Source: Lathyrus oleraceus (taxonomy: Eukaryota; Streptophyta; Magnoliopsida; Fabales; Fabaceae). Taken from it: a DNA stretch of 64,000 nucleotides. Numbering within the stretch: position 1 is the first letter of the stretch; every line of letters begins with the position of its first letter. The translations under genes were made by a program, and so were the position numbers. Positions 1 through 10,388 of the stretch are shown in pieces. The stretch spans positions 270,421,618 through 270,485,617 of the forward strand of contig NC_066584.1 in the NCBI RefSeq assembly GCF_024323335.1, in the 5' to 3' direction. The notes under the pieces were generated by a model. That model was given only the letters and a program-made list of their open reading frames with translations, made no database searches and was not told the origin of the DNA.

Positions 1-1324
1 TCCTACCAAACCCAATATTATGCACATCTGTTTGAGCCACCATGAGCTTTTCTCCTTGAGGTTTCAAACAACAATCTTTGAAGATTTCAACCACATCAGA
101 TTTGTTTTTGGTCCAGATGTATCTGGAGAAATCATCCACCACTGCAAACTTCTTTCCACCAAGGCTTTCCACTTGCATGGGTTCCATCAACTTCATATGG
201 ATGAGTTTCAACCCTTTGGAAGTGATGTTAAGTCTGAGTTTCTGGTGTGACATCCTTGTCTGACATTTCCCACAGACTTTCAATTTAGGAGTTTCTCTAG
301 CAGATATAATCAACTTCATCCCTTTCTCCTTGACTGAGGTACATTTTGAGGAGTAACTAATTTGAGAGTTCCACATGTAACAGTTGTCTTTGGTTCTGAC
401 TCCTTCCATGATTACTTCACTTTCTTTGTTGGTAATCAAACATTCAGTTTTAGTGAAGTTAACATTTAGACCTTAGTCACATAGTTGACTGATGCTTATT
501 AGATTTGCAGTCAAGCCCTTAACCAGTAGGACCTTGTCAAGTTTAGGCACTCTAGGACAATCAAGCTTTCCTATCCCCTTGATTTCACCCTTTGCTCCAT
601 CACCAAAGGTTACATAGCCTATGGCATGAGGATGAAGTCCAGTTACCGGGTCTTTGTTTCCAGTCATGTGTCTCGAACATCCACTATCAAAATACCACTC
701 TTCTTTAGCTGAGACTCTGAGGGGAATGTGAGCTATTAGACTTGTAACATTAGTCTTAGGAACCCATTGCTTCTTGTTGACATGCCTCTGCTGTTTGATT
801 CTGGGTTGATAGTGAGTCTGATGATGAACAGGGCTAGGATAACCATACAGCTTATAGCAGAAGGGCTTCAGGTGACCAAATTTCCCACAGTAATGGCATC
901 TCCATCTTTGGTGTTTCCCTTTCTGCTGTCTTCTCTTCTGATGTTGTGACATATGATGTGACATCACAGGTTTGCTTTTACTATGGCTGCATTTAGGTTT
1001 GGCTTGAGGTTTGCAACTAGTGTAACTGCACTCAGGCTTAGATTCATTATACCCAATGCCAGATTTGTCTCCTGTTATTTTTCCAGTTTGGAGAATCTTG
1101 TCTAGGAAGTCAGATCCATTGTTTAACATTCTTACATACTTGGTCATCTCTTCTAGTTTAGAATTCAAGAACATAGCTTCAGTTTTTAACTTGGAGATGA
1201 TTTCCACATGGTCTGCCTTCTCATTCTCCAGCTGTATTGTCTTCTGGCTTTCAACTTGTTGACTTTCATCTATCTTGGCCTTCAGAAGCACTGCTTCTGT
1301 TTTTAATTTGGAGATGGTTTCCAA
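1..1324 (-). pseudogene. Copia gag C-terminus, protease and start of integrase, broken
   Basis: Read on the minus strand, this holds a heptad-like repeat (SKLKTEA occurs twice, as in coiled coils), a CCHC knuckle CHYCGKFGHLKPFC, and the aspartic protease segment WYFDSGCSRHMTG followed by LTANLISISQLCD. A TAA at 473-475 then stops the frame where relatives read a glutamine. Past the stop, the same frame still encodes recognisable integrase sequence to the window edge (CGKCQTRMSHQK, a short QVESLGGKKF, DDFSRYIW). The usual HQRFGH part of the zinc-binding domain and several residues between the cysteines are missing, so integrase was damaged by small deletions as well as by the stop. Function in intact relatives: proteolytic processing and integration of the copia cDNA. 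Confidence 0.8.
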
Positions 1325-1329
1325 GTGTT

Positions 1330-2523
1330 CTACCTTCTCATTCTAAATTGAGTTATTTCCTTCTTCTGGCTTTCAACCTGTTTACACCACTCTACACTTT
1401 TGAGACACAACTTTCTGTAGGTAGTGGCCAACTCTTCAAAGGTTACTTCACCATCACTTGAGTCTTCATCAGAATCCCATCTTCCAGTCAAGGCAGTCAT
1501 AAGATTTGCAGATTCTTCTGTTTCACTTCCATCTGACCAAGTGGCAGCAAGACTCCTCTTCTGTTTCTTGAGGTAGGTCCCACATTCAGTTCTAATGTGT
1601 CCATACCCATCACATTCATGGCACTGAACTCCTTTTTCTTCTTTGGGCGTTTCATCTGACCTTGTTCTTCTTCCAATATTGTTGGATTTACTGATGTCAG
1701 ATGCGATGTTCTTGACATTAGCCTTAGATCTTTCATCCATCTTTTTCACTAGCTTGTTGAACTGTCTTCCCAGCATTGCTACATCATCTGCCAGATCTTC
1801 ATCAATATCTGGACCACCTTCTTCCTCTTCCTTCTCAGTGTGTGACTTGAATGCTATGCTTTTGGCTTTCTTTTCAGATCCATCACACATTCCCATCTCA
1901 AACGTTTGAAGGTATCCAATTAGCTCATCAACTCTCATATTGGAAATGTCTTGAGACTCTTCTATGGCTGTCACTTTCATGGCAAATCTCTTAGGGAGTG
2001 ACCTAAGTATTTTCCTCACTAATTTTTCATCTGACATCTTCTCACCCAGGGCTCCTGAGGCATTAGCAATTTCAAGGATATTCATATGAAATTCATGAAT
2101 ATTTTCATCTTCTTTCATCCTTAAATTTTCAAACTTGGTAGTGAGCAGCTGCAGTCTAGAAATCTTCACTCTAGAGGTGCCTTCATGAGTGGTTTTGAGA
2201 ATGTCCCAAGCATTTTTAGCCACTTCACAGTTGTTTACCAATATGAAGATATACTTATCTACACCATTGAATATAGCATTCAATGCTTTACAGTTCCCAA
2301 GGGCTAAGTCATCCTCCTCCTTGGTCCATTGTTCTTCAGGCTTCTTCTCAGTGGTGGCTTCTCCTTCTTTAGCAATGACAGGATGCACCCAACCTGTTAA
2401 CACAACTTTCCAAGCCTTGTTATCAAGGGATTTCAGAGAGGCTACCATTCGAGGTTTCCAATAGTCATAGTTAGAACCATCCAAAATTGGTGGCCTATGA
2501 ACAGATCCTCCATCTCTCTCCAT
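1330..2523 (-). pseudogene. Copia Gag (UBN2-type), frameshifted at its C-terminus
   Basis: The start is the ATG at 2523, about 55 bases after the primer site. The N-terminus (PPILDGSNYDYWKPRM) and the central NAWDILKTTHEGTSRVKISRLQLL are typical of the UBN2 nucleocapsid fold of copia Gag. A CCHC zinc knuckle, CHECDGYGHIRTEC, lies near residue 300 and suggests RNA binding in the virus-like particle. Comparison with the next internal repeat (QLENEKADH) shows that one base was lost near 1345, so the frame ends early and the downstream part (1-1324) is read in another phase. The protein would lack protease. Confidence is high for the family and moderate for the exact lesion. Confidence 0.85.
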
Positions 2524-2576
2524 TGTACCAGAAAGTATTGCCCCTAGATCTCACCCAGAACTAGAGCAGGATGCAT

Positions 2577-2588
2577 GCTCTGATACCA
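2577..2588 (-). other. Copia primer binding site, initiator Met-tRNA type
   Basis: The minus strand reads TGGTATCAGAGC two bases after the LTR end. This 12-mer complements the 3' end of plant initiator tRNA-Met, the usual primer for SIRE-type copia elements, and it fixes both the element's orientation and the LTR boundary. Confidence 0.85.
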
Positions 2589-2590
2589 AT

Positions 2591-3780
2591 TGAAATTTTG
2601 ATATCAGATATAAGATGTCGAAGGTAATGTTACGACACTGATATCTGATAACACACAATGGACAAATAAACAGAATGGTAAAGCAAATAACACAAGCAAT
2701 TGTTAACCCAGTTCGGTGCAACTCACCTACGTCTGGGGGCTACCAAGCCAGGAAGGAAATTCACTAAAATAGAATTAGTTCAAAGACTCTCCGTACACTT
2801 CAACAAGTTACAGTCTTTCTCACCTAATCTCTACCCGTGCAATTTCTACCTAAGCACTCTTAGATATGAGAACCCACTCACTTCCCTTACAATCACACAC
2901 CAGTGATTTTAAACAACAATCCCTTGTGAAAAGAAAATACCTTTCAATTACACACTCTTGATTTTACTTCACAGTTTCAATCAAGAAGACACACTCTTGA
3001 TCTTGCTTCACAACTTTGATCAAGAAGACACACACTCTTGCTTAACAGCTTTAGAGTGACAAATTACAACCACAAATCGGTCCAATTCAATCATCAATGG
3101 ATGACTTGAATGACCTACAAGTCTCACGACTAAACAAACACAACCCTAGCTCTCTCTATGTATTTCGCTCAGTCTTGGTTGTGTGTCCAAACAGGTTTTC
3201 TAAGTCCCTTTTTATAGAAGCTTTCAGCTGGGCTTGGACATCTTGAAAACCCTAAATCTATTTTCCAATCAAATATTTTTATAACAGCTGTATAGATCTC
3301 CTTGGAAAATAAGTAAATCTGGTTGTAACCCATGATTGAATGCGCCAGCTAGCCATATCTTCGATCATCCAAAGATTGCCATTAATTGTGCAATCACAAA
3401 ACACCAGACATTCATACTGAATGTTCTGTGTACAGGATGTCATGACATCGGGTCTGACATCCTGGAAAAATCCTGCATAATCCAATAATTCCTTTTATAA
3501 CTTCCAGCAGGTACAACCATATCAGATGCCATGACATTGTGTATGTCATCTGAAACAATCCTGCATGAACATGTCTTTCATTTAAGCTCCAGCAGGTACA
3601 TTCAATATCAGAAGCCTTGTCATTGTATGTGGCATTCTGAAACAATCCTGCATGCACATGTTCTTGAACTCCAGCAGGTACAAAGGATATCTTATGTTAA
3701 GACATCACACATGACATTTTGTGAACACTCTTTGTTTTACCAAAATTGCTGCCAACACTTAGAATCAACAAACGTCAACA
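2591..3780 (-). repeat. Copia 5' LTR (1190 bp)
   Basis: On the minus strand the LTR starts TGTTGACG and ends ATTTCA, directly before the primer site. The U3 part contains three diverged repeats of about 82-85 bp, anchored by CCAGCAGGTAC at 3504, 3589 and 3671. Near the other end, a short AAGAAGACACACTCTTGATC-like unit is repeated around 2975-3040. Only one LTR is in the window, so the boundaries rest on the TG...CA ends, the PBS and the resumption of Ogre-2 RT coding at 3781. Confidence 0.85.
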
Positions 3781-4425
3781 TACACCTCAATCTCTTTATG
3801 AATCATGTCATGAGAGAGAGTTACCATAGCACGTTAGTATGTTGCCTCAATGTTCTTTAATCCAAACGACATCACTTTGTAGTAAAAGGTGCCCCAAGGG
3901 GTAATGAACGTGGTCTTCTCCATGTTCTCGGGATCCATTTTAATTTGGTTGTATCCAGAGAAGCCACCCATAAAGGAAAACATAGAGAAATGAGCTGTGT
4001 TGTCCACCAATACATCAATGTGAGGTAGTGGGAAATCGTCTTTGGGACTAGCTCTGTTTAAGTCTCGATAGTCTACGCACATGCGGATTTTCCCATCTTT
4101 CTTCGGTACCGGTACAATGTTGGCAACCCATTGTGTGTACTTAGCGATTTCCAGGAAACCGACATCAAAATGCTTTCTCACCTCTTCTTTGATCTTGAGA
4201 GCCATATCCGGTCGAGTTCTTCTTAGCTTTTGTTTGACGGCAGAACATTCTTCTTTAAGGGGAAGCTTGTGGGTCATGATGTCAGTGTCTAACCCGGGCA
4301 TATCTTGGTATGACCATGCAAACACATCATCATATTCATGGAGAAGCTCTATCAATCTTGTCTTCACTGTATCTTGAAGTGCGGCGCCTACCCTTACTTC
4401 CCTCTTGTCTTCTTCTGTTCCCAGG
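3781..4425 (-). pseudogene. Ogre-2 reverse transcriptase fragment, cut by two insertions
   Basis: The minus strand encodes LGTEEDKREV, FAWSYQDMPGLDTDI, VPVPKKDGKIRMCVDYRDLN and ITPWGTFYYKVMSFGL, which is Ty3-gypsy RT of the Ogre/Tat group. It continues in frame the pol segment at 27720-27536; Ogre-1 was inserted between them at the codons for VINLGT. A TAA at 3834-3836 replaces a glutamine codon in the ATYQRAM motif. The reading then runs on to IEV, just before the YVDD catalytic motif, where the copia element was inserted. The rest of RT, RNase H, integrase and the 3' LTR of Ogre-2 lie beyond the left edge. Substitutions such as FMGGFSG for FMDGFSG show added decay. Confidence 0.9.
4421..4425. 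repeat. Left target-site duplication of Ogre-1
   Basis: CCAGG lies directly before the LTR start TGTAGCACC. The matching right flank at 27536-27540 is GCAGG, a 4/5 match. Removing the insertion rejoins the Ogre-2 pol codons for VINLGT without frame change, which supports these boundaries independently. Confidence 0.8.
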
Positions 4426-7400
4426 TGTAGCACCTCAAATTTGCACCTATCATTGTACATACATTCTCATATTAGGTCATAGCATATCATGGTCCACTGC
4501 ATAGCATTGCATTGTCCCAGTTGCCTCAAGTGCAAGCCAATCAAGAAATTAGGTCAAACTGATCAGGAGATCAGTCAACCAAGCAAGCAAGGTTGTTTCT
4601 CAAGGAGCCAAGGCCCTAGGGTTGGTCCAATGTGTTCACATGACTTGGAGGTCCATTTGAAGTGTTTAAGTCAAGGGTTGGATGTTCAGAGGTCATCAAT
4701 TCATGCACAGTCAGTCAGAAACCCTAGAAAGTCAAAGTTGGTCAACTGTGGTTGATTTTGTGGTTTTGATGGATGGATTTGGTTTGAGAGAGCTTATTCA
4801 TGTCCCAATAGGCCTCATATATCATGGCAAACAATATCATTGAAGAATTTGAAGCCAATCAGAAAATTTCCAAAAATGGAAAGTGGACCTGTAATTTTAA
4901 CTGCCAAAAATGGAAACTTCTTGATCCCAAACTTACATCATGATACAAGCTTCAAATGAATTTTTGCCCAACATGAAAGTTGAAGATATTGTTCTCCCAT
5001 TTCCAAAAAGTCCAAGAACTCTCAATTCCCATGCATGGTTGTCAAGATATGATCAAATCATTTTCACAAAATCTTGAACTTCAAAAGGCCATATCTCTCA
5101 AACCATTTGGCCAATTTTGGTGGGGTTTTTTCCTACAAACCACATTTCATCTCCTCTTTCCAAAAATATAAATTTCATGTACCAAAAATCTATGGATCAA
5201 AATGGCATTTTTGGACTTGTCTTATTTAAATTCAAGTGTGGACCAAAGTTGACTTTTTGAATTAGGCATTTTTGCTCACTTTGGCCAATTGGGATTCATT
5301 TAAGAGGTTATTTGAGACATGTTTGAGGCCCAAACTCGGCCAGACTTCATACCTCCATGTACACATGTTCAAAATTAGCAATTTGACAAAACCTCTTCAT
5401 TTAAGCTAATCATGTTTAGCACTTCCATTACCAATGTTAAACAGCAAATATAAGTCACATTTTCTGTCATTCTAAACCTAGCAGCAGCTGTAAAAACAAC
5501 AGAATTACTCACTCTCTCTAAAATTCACTTTTGGCCATTTTCCAAAATTCTTCAAAATCCTTCAAAGAGCACGACCTAGCTAGGGTTTTTCCACCATCCA
5601 AGCATCATTTCATGCACATTTCCACCATCATCCTTCAGCTGTAAGAAGCTCTTCGTGGCTGTTCATCTTCAAGCAATTTCCATGGCAGAACTTGATTCAA
5701 GCTTTTACAAGAGTTGCTGAGCCACGATTACTTCATTATTCAACTTGTGGAAGCATAATCTGCATCTGTTTAAGCTTATCCTGGCCAAATAACACCTGAA
5801 TCTTCATCTGCTCTTCCAAATTGGTTAGTATTCGATTCTCTCTATTTCCAAAACTTTGCCATGCTTAGTGTAGGTCTTAGTACCCTGATCATTATGAGCT
5901 TTGAATGGTAGAATTTGGTTAAGTATTTTGCAAGAAATCTGAAAATGAAAGTTGATGTTCATATGCTTTTTTGCTCAATTCTCTTTCTTTAGCTCGTTTC
6001 CATGAAAATGATGCTTGGATTTGTCATGTGTATGGTCTAATGGTTCTATTGGTGTATTCTTTGCTCATTTCTGGAAGTTTTTACTCTTGAGCAAGTTTGA
6101 TGTTGATTTATGTTTGTGCCCGATTCATGAATATGGTGATGTTTTGATGAAAATTGATGCTGGATCCTTGTTTGCCTTGCCATGCTGAATGTTTTTGTGT
6201 ATTCAATTTCACTTTCTGGAAAATTTCATGAAAACACGATTTGGGGATGAAGGTTGTTGCCTACTGTTCATAAACCCTAGGGTTTCTTCATGCATTGCCC
6301 AGATTTTGTTTAAATTGCACGCTGCATGGTACTGTATAAGCATGCACCAATAGAAACATTTCGTGCTGTAGCCCAAAACGGTGTCGTTTTGTTTAATGAA
6401 GCTCAAAATTACACAAATGCCATCCGCTTCATTATTATTCCAATTAATTCATTTTAATTTCACATATTATTTCACTTTGTTCATCAAACTTTGAAAATTC
6501 ATAACTTGCTCATTTTAATTCCAAATTTCATGCCAATTTTTGCATCATGTCCTGTTTGATGTCTATTATTTTATCATGATTTTTTATGATTTTTTGGATG
6601 GCTGGATTTTTAATGGCTCTAGGGTTCTTGACATGTGACCAAATTTTGTACACCTTGCCAAATCTATTGTGAAATTGTGATGATACATCCATTTGATCTG
6701 AAATTTTTTGTGCATAACCTACACTCATCCATGTTTATTTTGATGTAAAGATCATGATTTTAGCTTATGTGGTTTGAGAGCTATGAATTTTTGAACTAGG
6801 GTGTGACAACTTGTGTCACACCAATGATATGCCATTTCATGAATTTTAATGACATGCTTCCTGACATCCAACTGACCTAAATTGTTGCATAAACCCTCTC
6901 TCATATGTCTAGTTGACTTGTGATTTTTCTTGGAATTAATTGTGCCATTTTCCATTTGTTTGAGATTTTTCCTCCCTGTCTAGTCAAATGTTGACTTTGT
7001 GTGATGCACTTTGCCATTTGTTTTGTGAAATGCTCATATTGTACTAGATGGACATGAAATTTTGCATGAGATAACTAGACATCCTCATCTTTACCATGGC
7101 TTTAGTCCCATTCATTTATCATACACCCTCTCTGATTTATGATTTTTCTAAGTTGATGCTTGTTTGGTTGACTTCATTGAGCATGTTCAAATTTGCTTTG
7201 ACTTTATGATTTTCATTGACTGCCTCCCATTTGTCCAAATGTGATGAAATTTTACATGCTTACCATGCTAGGTGTTAGGATTGATCATGATTTATTTGGT
7301 GATTTTTTGAAAATGTTTGAGTTGACTTTTGATGCAAGTCATTCTTTTGACTTCTATGTGCACCAATTTGCCATGCTTTGCCTTCTTTTGTTTGTGAAAT

Positions 7401-9693
7401 GATGATGATGCATGATATAAACTTGAGACCAATTGAGCTTGCTTCTTAAATGTTTGAATTTGATTTTGGTTGACTTTCATTTGCTGTTTTGACTTTCTCA
7501 TTCCTTTTTGACCCTAGGCTTGTCCTAGTGGTCTAGTTACTTACTGTTGAGCTTATGTTTTCAGGTTGAACACCAAATGACCAATGAGATCAATTTCTTT
7601 TGATTAAGCTTGTTTGAATATCATTGTCTAACCTCTTGGTTTTGTAGGTGGCTTGACTCATATGATTTGAGTCTTGTGCTTTGCACATTGGTCCCTCTGT
7701 GTTGACTGTTGTTTCCCAATTTCTTTTGCTTTGACTGTTGAACTGTGTACTGATTTGTTTGACCATTTCAGGTACCATTAGTTGCTTAAGTTCTTTGAAC
7801 TTGCTTTGCTTTGCTATTTAGCAACTTGCTTGAGGTATAATTCCTTTTTCTTCATGTAGTCTGGAAGACCTGGCCTGTTACTTGGCCAGGCAACTGTCTG
7901 AAGTCCTCCTTAAGAGGCAATGTTTGTGTATGTTTAAATTGTCCTTGTACAGAGTCAAAGACCTCCTAAGTGAAGAGGCAATTGGCTGAACCAAGGGATA
8001 AGCAACCTATCCCCTGCTATTCAGTGTGTCTTCTGTTTTGCTCACACCACTGTGTTGATGCATTACAGATAAAAACCCAAGATCTTGTGCAATTGTACAG
8101 TTGAGTCAGTATCAAATGTGTAGAAGGGTTCCCACTTTCTGAACCCACACATTCTTGTCAAATGCTCTCCCTGGCCAGGGATAGAAGCAATGAGGCACAC
8201 CCCTCATCTCCTTTCATCTGCTGCACCTTAGCCCCTCAATGGCAAGGTTAAGAGCAACACTCACCCCATTCCAGAGGTTTGTTTGTTGAGGTTGATGTGA
8301 CCCCTCGACTAAAACCTAACCCATGTTTGAGCCCCCCTTGTTGGTGTATTTACTTTATGCTGTATGTGTTTGTGTGTGCTTATGTGGTGTGATCATATCC
8401 CCTAGGTTTGCTAGACTCCGCGTAGTCTCGTTTGCATGTCAATTAAGGTAGCACGGTTCCTTCGTATAGGACTTCCTTTCTTGCTTGAGCTTTCTTAAAA
8501 CACAAACAAACATCATCCCCTCTTAAGGATACGTTAACTCCTTCTACTACAGATGAGTAAGTCTCCAAAGGTCGAGCATCAGGTAGATTGTGCAGTGACG
8601 TTGTCCACTTAAAACACAAACCAACAGTAATAGTTTTGCCGAACTACGGCAACTCTGATTCTCATGTTCAGATGAGATACGTAGGCACGAGATGCGATGT
8701 CTTGTCGAGTTTGACTAACCACTAACACCTTATTCTTTTCTCTCACCCTTGCTGTGATTGAGATATCCCCTTTCTCTTGCCCTAGTTGCAATCGAGATCC
8801 TTCTTTTTCCCGTGTCTGTTAGCTAGAAACCTTGACTTAGGGTTGATTTTGCATGACAACATCTAGGCTCGAGTCGTAGTCTCCCTAGTTGTGTCTCCCT
8901 CTGTTATCTGGTTAGGCTAGATCCTTGTCCCTGCGTAGGGGAACTACATCGCCCTGATCTTCATACCAGATGAAGTATGTAGGCGGGAGATTGAGCTGAT
9001 CTCTCCGGGCGCCTTTTCTTTTCTTTTGTGTGTGTGCTTGACAGTTATAGGCTCGAGTCCCCGACTCCCTATCAACTTGTTGTGTTGTTGTGTGCTTGGA
9101 AGCCGATGTAAGTCCATCGAGTGGCATTTGGGTTCCAGTGTGTGTGTGTTTAGGTTCGGATGCTGATGTAAGTCCAGTGATTGGCAGTCGGGCTCCATGT
9201 TTGCCTGTGTCTTGTTTGTTTGTGTGCGTGTCAGCCGAGCTACGAATGCTCTGATTCTTCTTCGTCCAAGAAGATACGTATGCATAGGATGCGATATCCT
9301 AGCGAGCATGTGTCGTTTCCCCAGTCCGAACTACTTCGACTCTGATGTCTATGCCTGATAGACTAAGTAGGCCCAGGATGCGACATCCTGCCGAGTCAGT
9401 TTCAGTCAGTTTCTTTTGTCTCTTTCAGCCAGTGTGTGTGAGTTTGAGCAGTGTTTAGCAACCAATATTCTTTCCTTTTGTGCGTGGATCCCGTAGAGTA
9501 CTACGGATGCGTAGGGGTGCTAATACCTTCCCTTCGCATAACCGACTCCCGAACCCATTCTCTTTGGTCGCGAGACCATGTTCTTTCCTAGGTTTACTCT
9601 GAGCGTTTCCTTTCCCTCTTTTGGGATAAATAACGCACGGTGGCGGCTCTGATGTTTCTTCTTTTTCCCGCCGGTTTTTCGCGTAATGCGACA
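4426..9693 (+). repeat. Ogre-1 5' LTR (5268 bp)
   Basis: It starts TGTAGCACCTC and ends GCGACA, and repeats at 22268-27535 with no net length change. A weak TATA-like TATAAG at 5449-5454 could serve as promoter. Short inverted repeats occur at 6374-6391 (CAAAACGGTGTCGTTTTG) and 6800-6822 (GGTGTGACA/TGTCACACC). The last 1.1 kb contains four diverged copies of a two-hairpin unit (see 8641-9394). The small ORFs in the LTR are not supported as genes. Confidence 0.95.
8641..9394 (+). repeat. Four diverged copies of a two-hairpin module in the Ogre-1 LTR
   Basis: Units start near 8641, 8941, 9237 and 9327. Each reads roughly GAACTAC, about ten bases, CTGAT, hairpin 1, TACGTAGGC, hairpin 2. Hairpin 1 arms: TCTCAT/ATGAGA (8660-8677), CTTCAT/ATGAAG (8959-8975), TCTTCTT/AAGAAGA (9256-9274), GTCTAT/ATAGAC (9347-9363). 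Hairpin 2 arms: CGAGAT/GTCTTG with two wobble pairs (8888-equivalent arm at 8688-8704), GAGAT/ATCTC (8987-9003), TAGGAT/ATCCTA (9285-9301), CAGGAT/ATCCTG (9374-9390), mostly around a GCGAT/GCGAC loop. The same array recurs in the 3' LTR at 26483-27236. The arms change while complementarity is kept. Function is unknown. Confidence 0.7.
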
Positions 9694-9695
9694 GC

Positions 9696-9713
9696 TGGCG
9701 ACTCTGCTGGGGA
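9696..9713 (+). other. Ogre-1 primer binding site, tRNA-Arg type
   Basis: TGGCGACTCTGCTGGGGA begins two bases after the 5' LTR. Ogre elements are described as primed by tRNA-Arg, and this motif recurs at the same place in Ogre-2 (42906-42923, minus) and, with one change, Ogre-3 (52016-52032). Confidence 0.85.
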
Positions 9714-10388
9714 TACTAGAGAAGTTGACCTGTGCTGGTCCATCTTCCCTGAGCGAGTCTCTCCTAGCGCTCTCTAGGATTAGGGTTTTGGTTGCTTTGT
9801 GCTGTGTGTATTTATTGCTTTCATTATTTGTTCATTTCATTTATTGTTTGCATTGATTGTGTGCATTAATGTTTGCATTCATATTCATTATTCATTCTGC
9901 CTGGCTGGTTGTCTGTTTTTTCTGTGTGGGGTGGGTGTCAGTCGAGGTAAAAGGTCCAATACCCAGACCATGAGTGAAATCTAGGATGATTAGGAATAGA
10001 GTGATTCATGGGAAGCGGGTGGTATTGCGCCACTTAGCGGAACATTGATATCACGAGCAGTTCAGACCCTGGTGGGGTATCGTCGTTACATACTTCGGGT
10101 GTGTACATGATGGTATTCTGCGAAAGGTTATTTATGCTGCGTTTCTCTCAGCCTTTACCCTGGCCTAGACTACACCCGTGAGTGGGGAAGGGTTAATCAT
10201 TACAGGTACTGTTGGTGACTTGGTTCTGATGGTGACTTTATGTTCAGACAGTGTTCAGTTGACTTTAAGTTGGATTTGGGTTCCGAATTTTGACTGAAGC
10301 TTCGACATAGTGATCAGAGTTTGCACAACCAGCCAGTCCAGTCTGCATCATTTGCATCATAGCATATTTATTTTTCAAAAGAAACGCA
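9714..10388 (+). other. Ogre-1 untranslated leader
   Basis: About 675 bases between the primer site and ORF1. It has no convincing ORF; the 61-codon frame at 9799 overlaps T-rich low-complexity sequence. Such a leader would carry RNA packaging signals, but no specific motif could be identified. Confidence 0.5.

Larger units (their letters stand above)
1..3780 (-). mobile_element. Ty1-copia retrotransposon (SIRE/Maximus-like), 5' portion, decayed
   Basis: The minus strand shows, in transcription order, an LTR (3780 to 2591), a primer binding site, gag, protease and the start of integrase, and then runs off the left window edge. The UBN2-type Gag, two zinc knuckles, the protease motif DSGCSRHMTG and the TGTTGACG...TTTCA LTR ends fit the SIRE/Maximus lineage of legume copia elements. 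It is inserted in the reverse transcriptase of the older minus-strand Ogre-2 (RT continues at 3781). The likely target-site copy on the right is TACAC (3781-3785); the left copy is outside the window. The coding region has a frameshift, at least one stop and internal deletions, so this copy is not autonomous. Confidence 0.9.

Noticed and set aside
3279..3657. Overlapping small frames in the copia LTR
   Set aside because: They are produced by the U3 repeats and have no coding features.
4489..4755. 88-codon frame repeated at 22331 and apparently conserved
   Set aside because: The two copies are the two LTRs of one recent insertion, so identity reflects shared origin and not selection on a protein.
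9696..9713. Possible tRNA gene at the primer sites
   Set aside because: Only 12-18 bases complementary to a tRNA end are present; no cloverleaf or A/B boxes.
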